Source: Paraglaciecola mesophila KMM 241
Lineage (GTDB): Bacteria; Pseudomonadota; Gammaproteobacteria; Enterobacterales; Alteromonadaceae
Direction of reading: 5' to 3'
Length of the DNA stretch: 64,000 bases
Assembly (NCBI RefSeq): GCF_000315015.1
Contig: NZ_BAEP01000080.1
Location: 1 to 64,000 of the forward strand
Shown piece by piece: positions 44,862 to 53,937 of this stretch. The notes under the pieces were generated by a model. It made no database searches and had not been told where the DNA came from. It saw nothing but the letters and a program-made list of their open reading frames with translations. Position 1 is the stretch's first letter, and each line of letters opens with the position of its first letter. The position numbers were made by a program, and so were the translations under genes.

Positions 44862-45122
44862 ATGACTAATAAGAAATAAAGCTCATCCACGTTGGCATCA
44901 TTGGCTTCGTCTATTTTGACTGGCAGTGGCTCATCACAAATCCAGAAAACCTTAGCTGGTTATGTTCTAAGTCAAGCCAGCTCCTCAGATCAGGCTGGAG
45001 CTGAAATGGAAGGGGTAGCCTCTGCTGTTATGCAAAGTGACAAGTACAGTGATACGACCAAGTCTGTGGCTGCGTCTTTATTATCTCAGTCAAATCGCTG
45101 CGAGCCTTCATATACTTTCTAA
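44862..45122 (+). pseudogene. Small Ser/Ala-rich ORF interrupted by an early stop
   Basis: An ATG at 44862 with the strong site AGAAGGAG begins MTNKK and is stopped by TAA at 44877-44879. The same frame then stays open for 81 codons with a repetitive sequence (SSSTLASLASSILTGSGSS, then TLAGYVLSQ and SVAASLLSQSN). The repeated pattern K-x-LAxxxLSQ suggests a real small protein of two or three short repeats, broken at codon 6. An in-frame TTG (44892) could restart translation, but it has no ribosome-binding site. It lies 26 bp after the CBASS effector, so it was probably part of the same transcript. Confidence 0.6.
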
Positions 45123-45183
45123 GTTCGCTTTAAAAAGCTGTTAAGGCATTTAACAAAAAATTTTTAAGAGGCTAGTTAAGCTT

Positions 45184-45537
45184 CTACCGCAATAAATCAA
45201 CCCCAAAGGTCTTAACCACCAGAGCGAAGAGCCAAAAGAAAATGACAGTGATCACAGCACAGATAATCAGTGAGAACCAGAAGCTAAACTTTTGTAGCAA
45301 CGTCGGAAATAACAAAAACATCGGAAGTGTTGGCACTACATACCAGAACGTATACCAGGCGTGATTGGCTATTTTTTCTATTGGTTGTTTCTCAACGTGA
45401 AGCCAAATCATTGTAAGAATAGTGACAAGGGGCAATGCCACTATTAGCGCCCCTAGTTTGTCACTTTTTTTTGCGATTTCTGATGCAGCCGCCACAATTG
45501 TTGCGGTGATCAGATATTTGGTTATCAGCCATCCCAT
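45184..45537 (-). CDS. DUF3147 family membrane protein
   Basis: This 117-residue integral membrane protein has about four helices (roughly 5-20, 28-45, 62-80 and 88-110). The family-typical start MGWLITKYLITATIVAAASEIAKKSDKLGALIVALPLVTILTM places a conserved SEIAKRS-like loop between helices 1 and 2. The function is unknown. It is divergent from the BlaI-type regulator and commonly travels with metal-resistance genes, but nothing in the sequence shows metal binding. Confidence 0.8.
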   Translation of the reverse strand: MGWLITKYLITATIVAAASEIAKKSDKLGALIVALPLVTILTMIWLHVEKQPIEKIANHAWYTFWYVVPTLPMFLLFPTLLQKFSFWFSLIICAVITVIFFWLFALVVKTFGVDLLR

Positions 45538-45629
45538 AATATGCCTTTTTATTGTTAGTTACAAAAACCTATTGCCTATCGGTTTTTATTCTGCCACTAT
45601 AATACCCATTATGTGAAGAGAAATATGTC

Positions 45630-46007
45630 ATGCAATTAGGTGAATTGGAAAAACTAGTGCTGCAATACCTGTGGTCAGAAAAAGAGGCTGATGCAAAACA
45701 AGTTCATAGTGTACTTGGTCAGACTAGGGGGAATTCACTGAATACTATCCAAAGTACGTTGGATAGACTGTTTAAAAAAGGGTTGTTAAGTCGAACTAAA
45801 CAAGGCCATGCCCATTTATATCGCACCAAGGTTAATCGGGAAGCCTTACTTGCCAAATTAATCACCAATGTCACCAGTGATTTTGTTGAGCAAGGTGAAC
45901 ATAGTCTGATTGCGGCCTTTAGTTCAGCTTCTGCAAATCTGGATGATGCTCAATTAGACAAGCTGGAACAGCTCATAGAGCAACAACGCAAACTGCGCAG
46001 AGGGTAA
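45630..46007 (+). CDS. BlaI/MecI/CopY-family transcriptional repressor
   Basis: This 125-residue winged-helix repressor has its DNA-binding domain at about 1-75 (LGELEKLVLQYLWSEKEADAKQVHSVLG...NTIQSTLDRLFKKGLLSR) and a C-terminal dimerisation and cleavage region. Partner M56 proteases inactivate such repressors by cleavage. It is the first gene of the run leading into the efflux pump, with 8 bp to the protease gene. It should bind the 92-bp region upstream shared with DUF3147, but I found no clear BlaI-type dyad there. Confidence 0.9.
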   Translation: MQLGELEKLVLQYLWSEKEADAKQVHSVLGQTRGNSLNTIQSTLDRLFKKGLLSRTKQGHAHLYRTKVNREALLAKLITNVTSDFVEQGEHSLIAAFSSASANLDDAQLDKLEQLIEQQRKLRRG

Positions 46008-46015
46008 CCATAAAT

Positions 46016-46996
46016 ATGTTAGTGGGAAGTTTGGCTATTACTCTGAATCTAATGAGTGTGGCGTTGCTGGCATTTTTTATTGGCGTGGTGGTGCTGTCAG
46101 TATCGGCTCCCTTGTGTTTCTCAAAACTGAGCCATTTCACTTTCCGTATCCGCAAGTTAGCCCTCTGGTTGCTGGCCACGGGACCTTGGTGGATAGGGGC
46201 AATTTGTGTCGCAATATTTTGGCCTCGGGTAGAAGGTGGGTTGTTTGCATCTTGGATTGCAAACTTCGCTCACTGGCATCATGCAGATTTGTTCACGTTT
46301 ACTAGCTGGCATGGTTTGACATTGTTAGTGTGCAGCTTAATTTTGACTTGGATGTTGGTTGTTATTGTTATCCAAAGCCGAAAAAAATCACTTTCCATGG
46401 ACAACTTGCTTGAGCTTTGTGACACCAATGAAATGCCCAATCACAATAGTCACCAGGTTTATTCCCTCCAGTTAACTATTCCGACAGCGTTTACATCTGG
46501 GCTACTGTCACCGAAGGTTTACTTAACCACCGCCTTGCAAAAACAAGTGGATCAGCAAGCACTAGATATTATCATCCAGCACGAACTTGCTCATGTGCGA
46601 GCTTATGATCCTTTGTTTAAAATGATCTTTGCACTGTTTTGCCGTTTTTACCCAAAGTCCGTCAATAATATTTTAATGCAGCACTACAGCCTTTTAACAG
46701 AACAGATGGCTGATCATGCCGTTACACATTTTCATGACAGTCTGAATGTAGCACAAACTTTAATAAACGTGGCTAAGTTGCAGCAAAAACTCCCTATCAA
46801 TTGCGATGGCATGCAACTCAGTTACTTTGCCAATGAACAAATTAGCCAGCGGGTCTACAGGCTAGTTTCGCCATTAGAAAAAACACCGGTGTTGGCATTG
46901 GTTGTTGCAATAGCCGCATTCATTGGTGCGCCATTATTCGCGGTCTCTACCGTCGATAGTTTCCACCACTTTATTGAAACTTTTTTCACCCACTAA
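46016..46996 (+). CDS. BlaR1/M56-family membrane metalloprotease
   Basis: This is a membrane zinc protease of the antirepressor type, 326 residues. Transmembrane helices lie at about 5-30, 47-70, 98-122 and 290-312. The zinc motif HELAH is at residues 189-193 in IIQHELAHVRAYDPLFK, and the downstream Glu is in LLTEQMADHAV. The large C-terminal penicillin-sensor domain of BlaR1/MecR1 is missing; only about 15 residues follow the last helix. It should relay a signal to the BlaI-like repressor 8 bp upstream, probably metal or envelope state rather than beta-lactams. Confidence 0.88.
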   Translation: MLVGSLAITLNLMSVALLAFFIGVVVLSVSAPLCFSKLSHFTFRIRKLALWLLATGPWWIGAICVAIFWPRVEGGLFASWIANFAHWHHADLFTFTSWHGLTLLVCSLILTWMLVVIVIQSRKKSLSMDNLLELCDTNEMPNHNSHQVYSLQLTIPTAFTSGLLSPKVYLTTALQKQVDQQALDIIIQHELAHVRAYDPLFKMIFALFCRFYPKSVNNILMQHYSLLTEQMADHAVTHFHDSLNVAQTLINVAKLQQKLPINCDGMQLSYFANEQISQRVYRLVSPLEKTPVLALVVAIAAFIGAPLFAVSTVDSFHHFIETFFTH

Positions 46997-47009
46997 ATAA
47001 GGATAGGGC

Positions 47010-48296
47010 ATGAAGCTATTTTTTCGAATCAGCGCACCTGAAAAACCGATCGCCAGTCGGTTTTGTACGGGTTTGCTGAGTCTCTCCCTGGTACTTTCAG
47101 CTTCTGCTGAAGTTATCCCTGGATCAGGCCCGGTATTAACCTTGTCGCAAGCTGTTTCCCTAACGTTGCAACAACACCCTGAAATTAATGCCTTTGTGCC
47201 TAGATATCGCATGCAGAAAGGTTTGGTTCAACAAGCCAGTGTAGGAAAACGTCCGCAGGTTGGGCTTATGATAGAAGATGCGCTGGGTAATGGCGATCAT
47301 AGTGCGTTGCGCAGTATGCAATCGACTTTGACATTTACTTGGATGCTACAGCAGAAACAGATTGATAGTCGTATCGCCGCAGTAAAATCTCAGACTGGCC
47401 AACTTGATGTAGAGCAGCGGGTAGCCTCTTTGGACTTGGCCGCGCATACCGCCAAAAAATTCATTCAAATACTGATAAAAGATGAGCGATTAAAGCTCAA
47501 TAGAATCGCCCTGCAACAGGCACAGGATGTACACAGTGCCATAAGTAAGCGGGTTGACGCGGGTAAAAGCTCCAATGTTGAAAAATTACAAGCCGAAGCT
47601 GAACAGGTGCGCCGTGAACTTGCCATTGAGGATTTAGAACATGAATTAACAGCCAGTTATTATCAATTGACGTCAATGTGGGGGGAGGCTGGTAAAGCCT
47701 ATCAAGTGAGCGGTAATTTGCTGGCATTGCCCGCTAACCCGTCTGTGGAATCGCAATTAGATAAGCTGAAGAATCAGCCTCTACTGGCCAAGTTTGCTAC
47801 GCAGCGACGTATTGCTCAGTCGCAAATAGAGGTAGCTCGCATAGAGGCTAAGCCGCAATGGCAATTGTCAGCCGGTGTGCGCCGGTACGAAGCGACGGAT
47901 GATTTCGGCCTAGTTGCCGGGATCTCAATCCCATGGGGAAATAACAACCGCAACGCTGGCAAGATTGCCGCATTACAAGCACACCAAGAAGTATTAGCTG
48001 ATGAAGCCAGTGCTTTGTTACAAAAGCTAGACGCACAACTTTACGTGCTGCTTCAGGAAATGGGGCATTCACGACATGTTATCGACACCATACAGCAACG
48101 TATTATACCGCTGTTAGAAAATGCCTTGTCAGATGCGTCTAGTGCCTTCGACATCGGCAAGCTTAATTATACCCAGTGGAACAATGTTCGACAGGAATTG
48201 CTGACAGCTAAGTCGCGATTATTAGACGCATATGAAAGTTTGCACCTGCAACATATTGAAATTCAACGCCTGACTGGCTCGTCCATTTCCCAATGA
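47010..48296 (+). CDS. TolC-family outer-membrane factor of metal efflux (CzcC-like)
   Basis: This is the outer-membrane channel of a tripartite RND pump. The 428-residue precursor has a signal peptide at about 15-35 (LLSLSLVLSASAE). Two outer-membrane efflux repeats (about 55-220 and 240-420) are rich in long helices with Ala/Gln/Leu heptads. GPVLTLSQAVSLTLQQHPEI is the family's usual beginning. It overlaps the adaptor gene by 4 bp. The assignment as CzcC-like rests on the CzcA type of the permease. Confidence 0.85.
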   Translation: MKLFFRISAPEKPIASRFCTGLLSLSLVLSASAEVIPGSGPVLTLSQAVSLTLQQHPEINAFVPRYRMQKGLVQQASVGKRPQVGLMIEDALGNGDHSALRSMQSTLTFTWMLQQKQIDSRIAAVKSQTGQLDVEQRVASLDLAAHTAKKFIQILIKDERLKLNRIALQQAQDVHSAISKRVDAGKSSNVEKLQAEAEQVRRELAIEDLEHELTASYYQLTSMWGEAGKAYQVSGNLLALPANPSVESQLDKLKNQPLLAKFATQRRIAQSQIEVARIEAKPQWQLSAGVRRYEATDDFGLVAGISIPWGNNNRNAGKIAALQAHQEVLADEASALLQKLDAQLYVLLQEMGHSRHVIDTIQQRIIPLLENALSDASSAFDIGKLNYTQWNNVRQELLTAKSRLLDAYESLHLQHIEIQRLTGSSISQ

Positions 48297-49540
48297 GAAA
48301 TTTTATGAAGAACAAAAATATCATCTCAATATTAATAACTATTTTGCTAGGGCTGACATGCTTTATCTCACCTGTGGTTCTAGCGGAACCTGCTCCTGCG
48401 GAGGAGCAGGTAGAGCCTGAAAAAGGATCTCACAATGGTCGAATTTTGCGCGACGGTGAGTTTGCCATAGAACTGGCTATCTTTGAAACCGGCGTGCCGC
48501 CTGAGTTTCGTGTATGGGTAATGGATAAAGGGCAACCGATATCACCAGATAAAGTTGAGCTTAATATCAAGCTCACCCGTCTTGGAGGCGTTGTGGATGA
48601 CATCCAATTTAATCAGCAAGACGGATTTCTGCGCGGTGATATGGTGATTTACGAGCCGCATTCCTTTGTGGTAACGATTACCGCTAAACATCAGGGCAAA
48701 ACTCACCACTGGAAATACAACAACTTTGAAGGACGTACCACCATTGAGCAGGCAGTTGCCGATGCGATGGAGATTAAAACTGAAGTCGCCAGTCATGTCA
48801 TGCTTCACCAAACGTTCCCTGTTTATGGCAGGTTAATGCTGCCACCAGGTGCAAATCGCATCGTTGCGGCGAGGTTTGATGGAGAAATCAAACAACTGCA
48901 TGTCAAGCAAGGCGATAACGTCAAAAAGGGGCAGTTATTGTTAACCGTCGAAAGTAATGAGAGTTTGAAATCTTTTCAGATCACAGCACCAGTGGAGGGC
49001 ATCATCACTGCACAGCAGGCGAATGCCGGTGAGCAAACTGCAGGGCGAACGTTGCTAACGATTAGTAACCCTTCTACCTACATAGCGCAATTGGCAGTCT
49101 ACCCCAATGATTACGCAAAAGTAGCAATAGGAACACCGGTTACTATGAGCATTGATGGGAGCGCCAGCGAATTCACTGGTAATGTGGCCTATATCGAACC
49201 TTCGGTGCGTGATGATCAAGCCAGATTGGTCTGGGTGTATGTTGATAATGAAAAAAGACAGTTATCCACCGGCAGTTTTGTTAAGGCGGAAATTGAATTC
49301 GCTACCATTAATGTGCCCTTAGCAGTCAAGCGTGCCGGCTTACAAGCCTTTCGGGATTTTACCGTAGTGTACGCCAAGGTAGATAAGCAATACGAAGTAC
49401 GGATGCTGGAATTAGGCCGTCAGGATAAAGTGTGGGTAGAAGTCTTAGGTGGGCTGGAGCCTGGCACCGAGTACGTGAGCGAAAATAGTTACATTCTTAA
49501 AGCCGACATTGAAAAGTCTGGCGCATCCCACGACCACTAG
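48293..49540 (+). CDS. RND periplasmic adaptor protein (CzcB-like)
   Basis: This is the membrane-fusion subunit of the pump. The 415-residue protein has an N-terminal signal at about 10-30. A CzcB-specific N-terminal beta domain follows at about 45-150 (GRILRDGEFAIELAIFETGVPPEFRVWV). The biotinyl-lipoyl-like hairpin halves are GEIKQLHVKQGDNVKKGQLLLTVES and APVEGIITAQQANAGEQTAGRTL, and the C-terminal domain ends in SGASHDH. No long His-rich metal segment is visible. It overlaps the outer-membrane factor gene by 4 bp and ends 9 bp before the permease gene. Confidence 0.87.
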   Translation: MRNFMKNKNIISILITILLGLTCFISPVVLAEPAPAEEQVEPEKGSHNGRILRDGEFAIELAIFETGVPPEFRVWVMDKGQPISPDKVELNIKLTRLGGVVDDIQFNQQDGFLRGDMVIYEPHSFVVTITAKHQGKTHHWKYNNFEGRTTIEQAVADAMEIKTEVASHVMLHQTFPVYGRLMLPPGANRIVAARFDGEIKQLHVKQGDNVKKGQLLLTVESNESLKSFQITAPVEGIITAQQANAGEQTAGRTLLTISNPSTYIAQLAVYPNDYAKVAIGTPVTMSIDGSASEFTGNVAYIEPSVRDDQARLVWVYVDNEKRQLSTGSFVKAEIEFATINVPLAVKRAGLQAFRDFTVVYAKVDKQYEVRMLELGRQDKVWVEVLGGLEPGTEYVSENSYILKADIEKSGASHDH

Positions 49541-49549
49541 GAGCACGTA

Positions 49550-52500
49550 ATGTTAGAATCGATTCTACGTTTTTCGATAAAACGCAACCTGCTCATTTTT
49601 GTAATGGTATTGGGTTTTGCAGGACTGGGGATATGGAATTTCACCAATCTGCCTATAGACGCAGTACCGGATATTACCAATGTGCAGGTAATGATAAACA
49701 CCGAAGCCCCTGGTTCTACACCCTTGGAAGTAGAGCAACGAGTGACTTACCCGTTAGAGAACGCCTTAGCCGGATTACCGGGTCTCACGTACACGCGCTC
49801 GGTGTCCCGTTATGGCCTGTCACAAGTTATTGCCATTTTTGATGATGATACCGATGTGTATTTTGCCCGCCAGTTAGTCAATGAACGCTTGTCTGCTGCC
49901 CGCGCCGAACTACCCTCAGGATTAGAGCCGCAGCTGGGGCCCATAGCAACGGGGTTGGGCGAGATTTTTATGTTTACTGTGGATGCTGAACCAGGGGCCA
50001 CCAACGAAGATGGATCGCCAGTCACACCGATGGATTTACGTACCGTTCACGACTGGACCATTCGGCCACAATTGATGCGCGTACCCGGTGTGGTTGAAGT
50101 CAACCCTATCGGCGGGTATGAGCGTGAAATATTGGTCGGCTTTAAGCCTGACAAATTGTTGGCTTACGGGCTGACTCCAGCGGATGTTATCTCGGCGATT
50201 GAACAAAATAACAACAACCAAGGAGCAGGTTTTGTAGAGCAAAACGGTGCTCAATGGCTGTTAAGAATGCCTGGCCAGATAGAAGATTTGCAGGCACTTG
50301 GTGAAATCCCTTTGCGTAGCATAAACAGTGCTTCGATACGCATTAAAGACGTTGCTGATATCAGCAATGGTAAGGGCCTTAGAAACGGTGCAGCGACACA
50401 AAATGGTCGAGAAGTCGTTATGAGCACAGTATTCATGCTCATAGGTGAAAATAGCCGAACTGTTGCAAATGCTGTGGGTGAAAGACTCATAGAAATCAAT
50501 GCCAGCTTACCTGAGGGAATTGTTGCAACGGCTGTATATGATCGCACCAAACTGGTTGATAAAACGTTACAAACTGTCACAACCAATCTGCTCGAAGGGG
50601 CGTTATTGGTTATTGTTGTTTTGTTTTTGCTGCTGGGCAGTTTTAGGGCTGCGTTCCTTACTGCGCTGGTCATCCCTTTCGCCATGCTTATGACCATTAC
50701 CGGTATGGTGCAAAGTAATGTTAGCGCTAATCTGATGAGCTTGGGGGCACTGGACTTTGGTCTGCTGGTTGATGGTGCCATCATCATTGTTGAGAACTGT
50801 ATGCGCCGCCTGAGTCAGGCTGGCTCTGCTAATCAAACTTTAGCTCTGAAAGAGAGGATGGAGTTGGTATTTGAGGCAACACGAGAGGTCATTCGGCCAG
50901 CGCTTTTTGGCGTGTTAATTATAACCGCTGTGTATCTGCCCATTTTTGCCCTCGAAGGTGTCGAAGGTAAAATGTTTCACCCTATGGCAATAACGGTTGT
51001 AATCGCATTACTGAGCGCGATGTTTCTGTCCATCACCTTTGTTCCAGCCATGATTGCATTGCTGTTTAAAAAACCGGTAAAAGAAAAACACAATCCTGTT
51101 ATTCGCGGTGCAACAGCCGCTTATCGTCCAGCCCTAGCTTGGGTATTAAAAGGTAGATGGTTAGTAGTGATAGCCGCGAGCTTACTGATTATCTTGTTCG
51201 GTTATCAAGCTACACGCTTAGGTAGCGAGTTTGCACCGGATCTGGATGAAGGTGACATTGCCATGCATGCTTTACGAATTCCTGGTACATCCCTAAGTCA
51301 GGCTATAGCGTTGCAAGAGGTACTAGAAGAAAAAGTCAAACAAATGCCGGAAGTTGAACGGGTTTTTGCCAAAATAGGCACCGCAGATGTGGCAACAGAT
51401 GCCGTTCCGCCCAGCGTGGCAGATAACTTTATTATCCTGAAACCTCGCGACCAGTGGCCTGATCCCAACAAGTCTAAGGAACAGGTGGTTGAAGAATTAG
51501 CCGCTATGGTTGCCCCGGTTCCGGGCAATCGCTATGAATTCTTGCAACCTATCCAAATGCGTTTTAATGAAATTCTTGCGGGGGTTCGAGCAGAGTTGGC
51601 CATTAAGGTATTTGGCGATGATTTTGACACCTTGGCTTTGATCGGTGGGGAGATTGAATCGGCGGTCAGTAATGTCGCAGGTATTGCCGATTTGCAGGTG
51701 GAGCGCACTACCGGACTACCCATGCTGACTATTGAACCTAAGCTTGAAAAGCTGGCGCAGTATGGCATTAGCAAGGCAGCAGTGCAGTCGCAACTGAGTA
51801 CCGCAATGGGAGGTACTGTGGCAGGTAAGTTTTATCAAGGGGATATCCGCTCCGATATTGCGGTGCGTCTTGCTGAAGAATTACGCACAGACATAGATGG
51901 GCTTGCATATTTACCTATTCAATTACCTGACGGCCACGCTGTGCCACTGAAAGAACTGGCAACGCTGAATTTGGTAGACGGAGCCAGTCAAATAAATCGC
52001 GAAAACGGAAAACGTCGCATAGTGGTTACTGCGAACGTCAGAGGACGTGATTTAGGTAGTTTTGTGGCGGATATTCAGCAAGCCATTGGCAACAATGTCG
52101 ACATTCCCGCCGGGAATTGGGTTGAGTACGGTGGTACTTATCAAAAGTTGCAATCGGCTTCCCAGCGACTCAGTGTGGTTGTGCCAATTACTCTGCTGAT
52201 GATCATTGGTTTACTCATATTGGCACTTAGTTCATTTAAGGATGCCATGATCATATTTGCCGGTGTGCCCTTGGCTTTAACGGGAGGCATTGCTGCTTTG
52301 CTGTTGCGGGATATTCCGTTTTCCATTTCGGCTGCGGTAGGCTTTATTGCGCTATCGGGCATTGCCATTTTGAACGGATTGGTAATGGTATCCTTCATTC
52401 GCGAACTTCGTAAAGACAATGTCTCGCTGGATGAAGCCATTTTTGAGGGGGCTTTAACCCGTCTTCGCCCGGTATTGACCACGGCTTTGGTTGCCGCCCT

Positions 52501-52699
52501 GGGATTTGTGCCGATGGCACTTAATACCGGTATCGGGTCTGAGGTGCAGCGTCCACTGGCAACAGTGGTCATAGGGGGGATTATCTCATCGACCTTGTTA
52601 ACACTGTTTGTTATACCTGCGTTGTATCGCATTTTACATATAGAAAAGGAGTCAATCTTGACCGAGTCTGAGATGATGGAGTCTGCCAATGCCAACTAA
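49550..52699 (+). CDS. Heavy-metal efflux RND permease (CzcA-like, divalent cations)
   Basis: This proton-driven inner-membrane pump of the HME-RND group has 1049 residues, the usual length. The fourth-helix signature DFGLLVDGAIIIVEN (about 402-416) is of the Co/Zn/Cd type, not the AIGAMVDAAIVMIEN type of the Cu/Ag pump CusA. The first helix and periplasmic porter start MLESILRFSIKRNLLIF...LPIDAVPDITNVQV, with GSEFAPDLDEGDI in the second half. The C-terminal helices end around GSEVQRPLATVVIGGIISST. The last 11 bp overlap the HupE-like gene. The exact metal is not determined. Confidence 0.93.
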   Translation: MLESILRFSIKRNLLIFVMVLGFAGLGIWNFTNLPIDAVPDITNVQVMINTEAPGSTPLEVEQRVTYPLENALAGLPGLTYTRSVSRYGLSQVIAIFDDDTDVYFARQLVNERLSAARAELPSGLEPQLGPIATGLGEIFMFTVDAEPGATNEDGSPVTPMDLRTVHDWTIRPQLMRVPGVVEVNPIGGYEREILVGFKPDKLLAYGLTPADVISAIEQNNNNQGAGFVEQNGAQWLLRMPGQIEDLQALGEIPLRSINSASIRIKDVADISNGKGLRNGAATQNGREVVMSTVFMLIGENSRTVANAVGERLIEINASLPEGIVATAVYDRTKLVDKTLQTVTTNLLEGALLVIVVLFLLLGSFRAAFLTALVIPFAMLMTITGMVQSNVSANLMSLGALDFGLLVDGAIIIVENCMRRLSQAGSANQTLALKERMELVFEATREVIRPALFGVLIITAVYLPIFALEGVEGKMFHPMAITVVIALLSAMFLSITFVPAMIALLFKKPVKEKHNPVIRGATAAYRPALAWVLKGRWLVVIAASLLIILFGYQATRLGSEFAPDLDEGDIAMHALRIPGTSLSQAIALQEVLEEKVKQMPEVERVFAKIGTADVATDAVPPSVADNFIILKPRDQWPDPNKSKEQVVEELAAMVAPVPGNRYEFLQPIQMRFNEILAGVRAELAIKVFGDDFDTLALIGGEIESAVSNVAGIADLQVERTTGLPMLTIEPKLEKLAQYGISKAAVQSQLSTAMGGTVAGKFYQGDIRSDIAVRLAEELRTDIDGLAYLPIQLPDGHAVPLKELATLNLVDGASQINRENGKRRIVVTANVRGRDLGSFVADIQQAIGNNVDIPAGNWVEYGGTYQKLQSASQRLSVVVPITLLMIIGLLILALSSFKDAMIIFAGVPLALTGGIAALLLRDIPFSISAAVGFIALSGIAILNGLVMVSFIRELRKDNVSLDEAIFEGALTRLRPVLTTALVAALGFVPMALNTGIGSEVQRPLATVVIGGIISSTLLTLFVIPALYRILHIEKESILTESEMMESANAN

Positions 52700-53384
52700 T
52701 CTACTGAAATATAGCCTTGTTGTGATCTTCCTGTGTCTAACGGCACTGAGCCTGGACGCATTTGCCCACGGCGTCGATGATAGCACTCGCGCTTTTTTAG
52801 AACAGAATACTGGCGTGCAAATTGTGCCCTTTTTATATATCGGTGCCAAGCACATGATCACCGGTTATGACCATCTGTTGTTTCTGGTGGGCGTGATTTT
52901 CTTCCTCTACAAAAGCCGCGACGTACTGCTGTATGTCAGCATGTTCACACTAGGTCACAGTGTGACCTTATTATTAGGCGTACTGAGCGATATTCAAGTC
53001 AACGGTTATCTGATTGACGCCATCATTGGTCTGTCGGTGGTGTACAAGGGTTTTGATAACCTGGGCGGCTTTAAACGCTGTTTTAGCTGGCAACCGAATA
53101 CCAAATTGGCCGTGTTGATTTTCGGACTGTTCCACGGTTTTGGCCTGGCGACCAAATTACAGGAATTTCAGTTGCCAGGAGATGGGCTGATCATTAACTT
53201 GCTCGCGTTTAATCTGGGGGTGGAGCTAGGGCAATTTGCGGCATTGGTATTTATCCTCATTGCCATCAATGCTTGGCGAAAACTACCGTCTTTCCAACGA
53301 TTCTCCACATTAACCAATACGTTATTGATGAGTGGCGGACTCATGCTCATTGGTTACCAGCTCACCGGTTTTGTCATTAACTAA
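52689..53384 (+). CDS. HupE/UreJ-family membrane protein
   Basis: This 231-residue integral membrane protein of the HupE/UreJ_2 family is often a nickel, cobalt or other metal-related permease component. A signal-like N-terminal helix is followed by six helices. The motif IGAKHMITGYDHLLFLVGVIFFL (about 51-73) and FTLGHSVTLLLG (about 87-98) carry His and Asp residues that may bind metal, and LFHGFGLATKLQ is at about 141-152. It overlaps the CzcA-like gene by 11 bp, so it is translationally coupled to the pump. Confidence 0.85.
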   Translation: MPTNLLKYSLVVIFLCLTALSLDAFAHGVDDSTRAFLEQNTGVQIVPFLYIGAKHMITGYDHLLFLVGVIFFLYKSRDVLLYVSMFTLGHSVTLLLGVLSDIQVNGYLIDAIIGLSVVYKGFDNLGGFKRCFSWQPNTKLAVLIFGLFHGFGLATKLQEFQLPGDGLIINLLAFNLGVELGQFAALVFILIAINAWRKLPSFQRFSTLTNTLLMSGGLMLIGYQLTGFVIN

Positions 53385-53400
53385 TTAAAACGAGAAAAAT

Positions 53401-53919
53401 ATGCAACACACTGTAAGTACTAAAACGCTATTAAAAGCCAGCGCATCGGCCACCCTTGTGGCTATAGTGGCTTTGATTACCTTCATTTTACCTGCCGAGT
53501 ACAACATCGACCCCACAGGCATTGGTCAGGAATTGGGCTTGACATTACTTACGGCGGCTGCAACGGAAGCGCCAAATGAATCAGCCCAAGTAGGGTCAGA
53601 TGAATATCAGGTTATCGAGGTTGTTATACCTGCCGGACAAGGGGTAGAGTATAAATTCAATCTGCAACAATACGACAAAGTGACCTATGAATGGCTGACA
53701 GACGGCCCTTCGTTGTATTTTGATTTACACGGAGAACCACAAGGGGACACTACGGGATATTTTGAAAGCTACGCCATTGCTACGTTAAACGGCATGCAAG
53801 GTAGCTTTACGGCTCCTTTTGCTGGGTCGCATGGTTGGTATTGGAAAAATAAATCAGACCTGCCTATCAGTGTGCAGCTCATGGTGAAAGGACAGTATGA
53901 AGTGATTGGCCTTAAATAA
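53401..53919 (+). CDS. Membrane-anchored periplasmic protein of the metal-efflux cluster
   Basis: This 172-residue protein has one N-terminal transmembrane anchor at about 11-30 (SASATLVAIVALITFILP) and a periplasmic domain (about 60-170) of beta-rich sequence (EVVIPAGQGVEYKFNLQQYDKVTYEWLTDG; GSHGWYWKNKSDLPISVQLMVKG). It resembles proteins annotated as transmembrane anchor protein next to czc operons. The function is unknown. It lies 16 bp after the HupE-like gene and 18 bp before the next, so it belongs to the same operon. Confidence 0.7.
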   Translation: MQHTVSTKTLLKASASATLVAIVALITFILPAEYNIDPTGIGQELGLTLLTAAATEAPNESAQVGSDEYQVIEVVIPAGQGVEYKFNLQQYDKVTYEWLTDGPSLYFDLHGEPQGDTTGYFESYAIATLNGMQGSFTAPFAGSHGWYWKNKSDLPISVQLMVKGQYEVIGLK

Positions 53920-53937
53920 TAATCAAAGTAACCATAA

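Noticed and set aside
45121..45183. Possible integron attC site or terminator after the small ORF
   Set aside because: GTTAA/TTAAC and AAAAAGC/GCTTT-like pairings are short, and no integron core sites, cassette series or integrase are present.
46016..46996. BlaR1-type beta-lactam sensor
   Set aside because: The C-terminal penicillin-binding sensor domain is absent and the operon encodes metal efflux, so a beta-lactam role is unlikely.
49550..52699. Reading the pump as a CusA copper/silver exporter
   Set aside because: The fourth-helix motif DFGLLVDGAIIIVEN is of the divalent-cation type and no CusF- or CusC-specific neighbours were seen.
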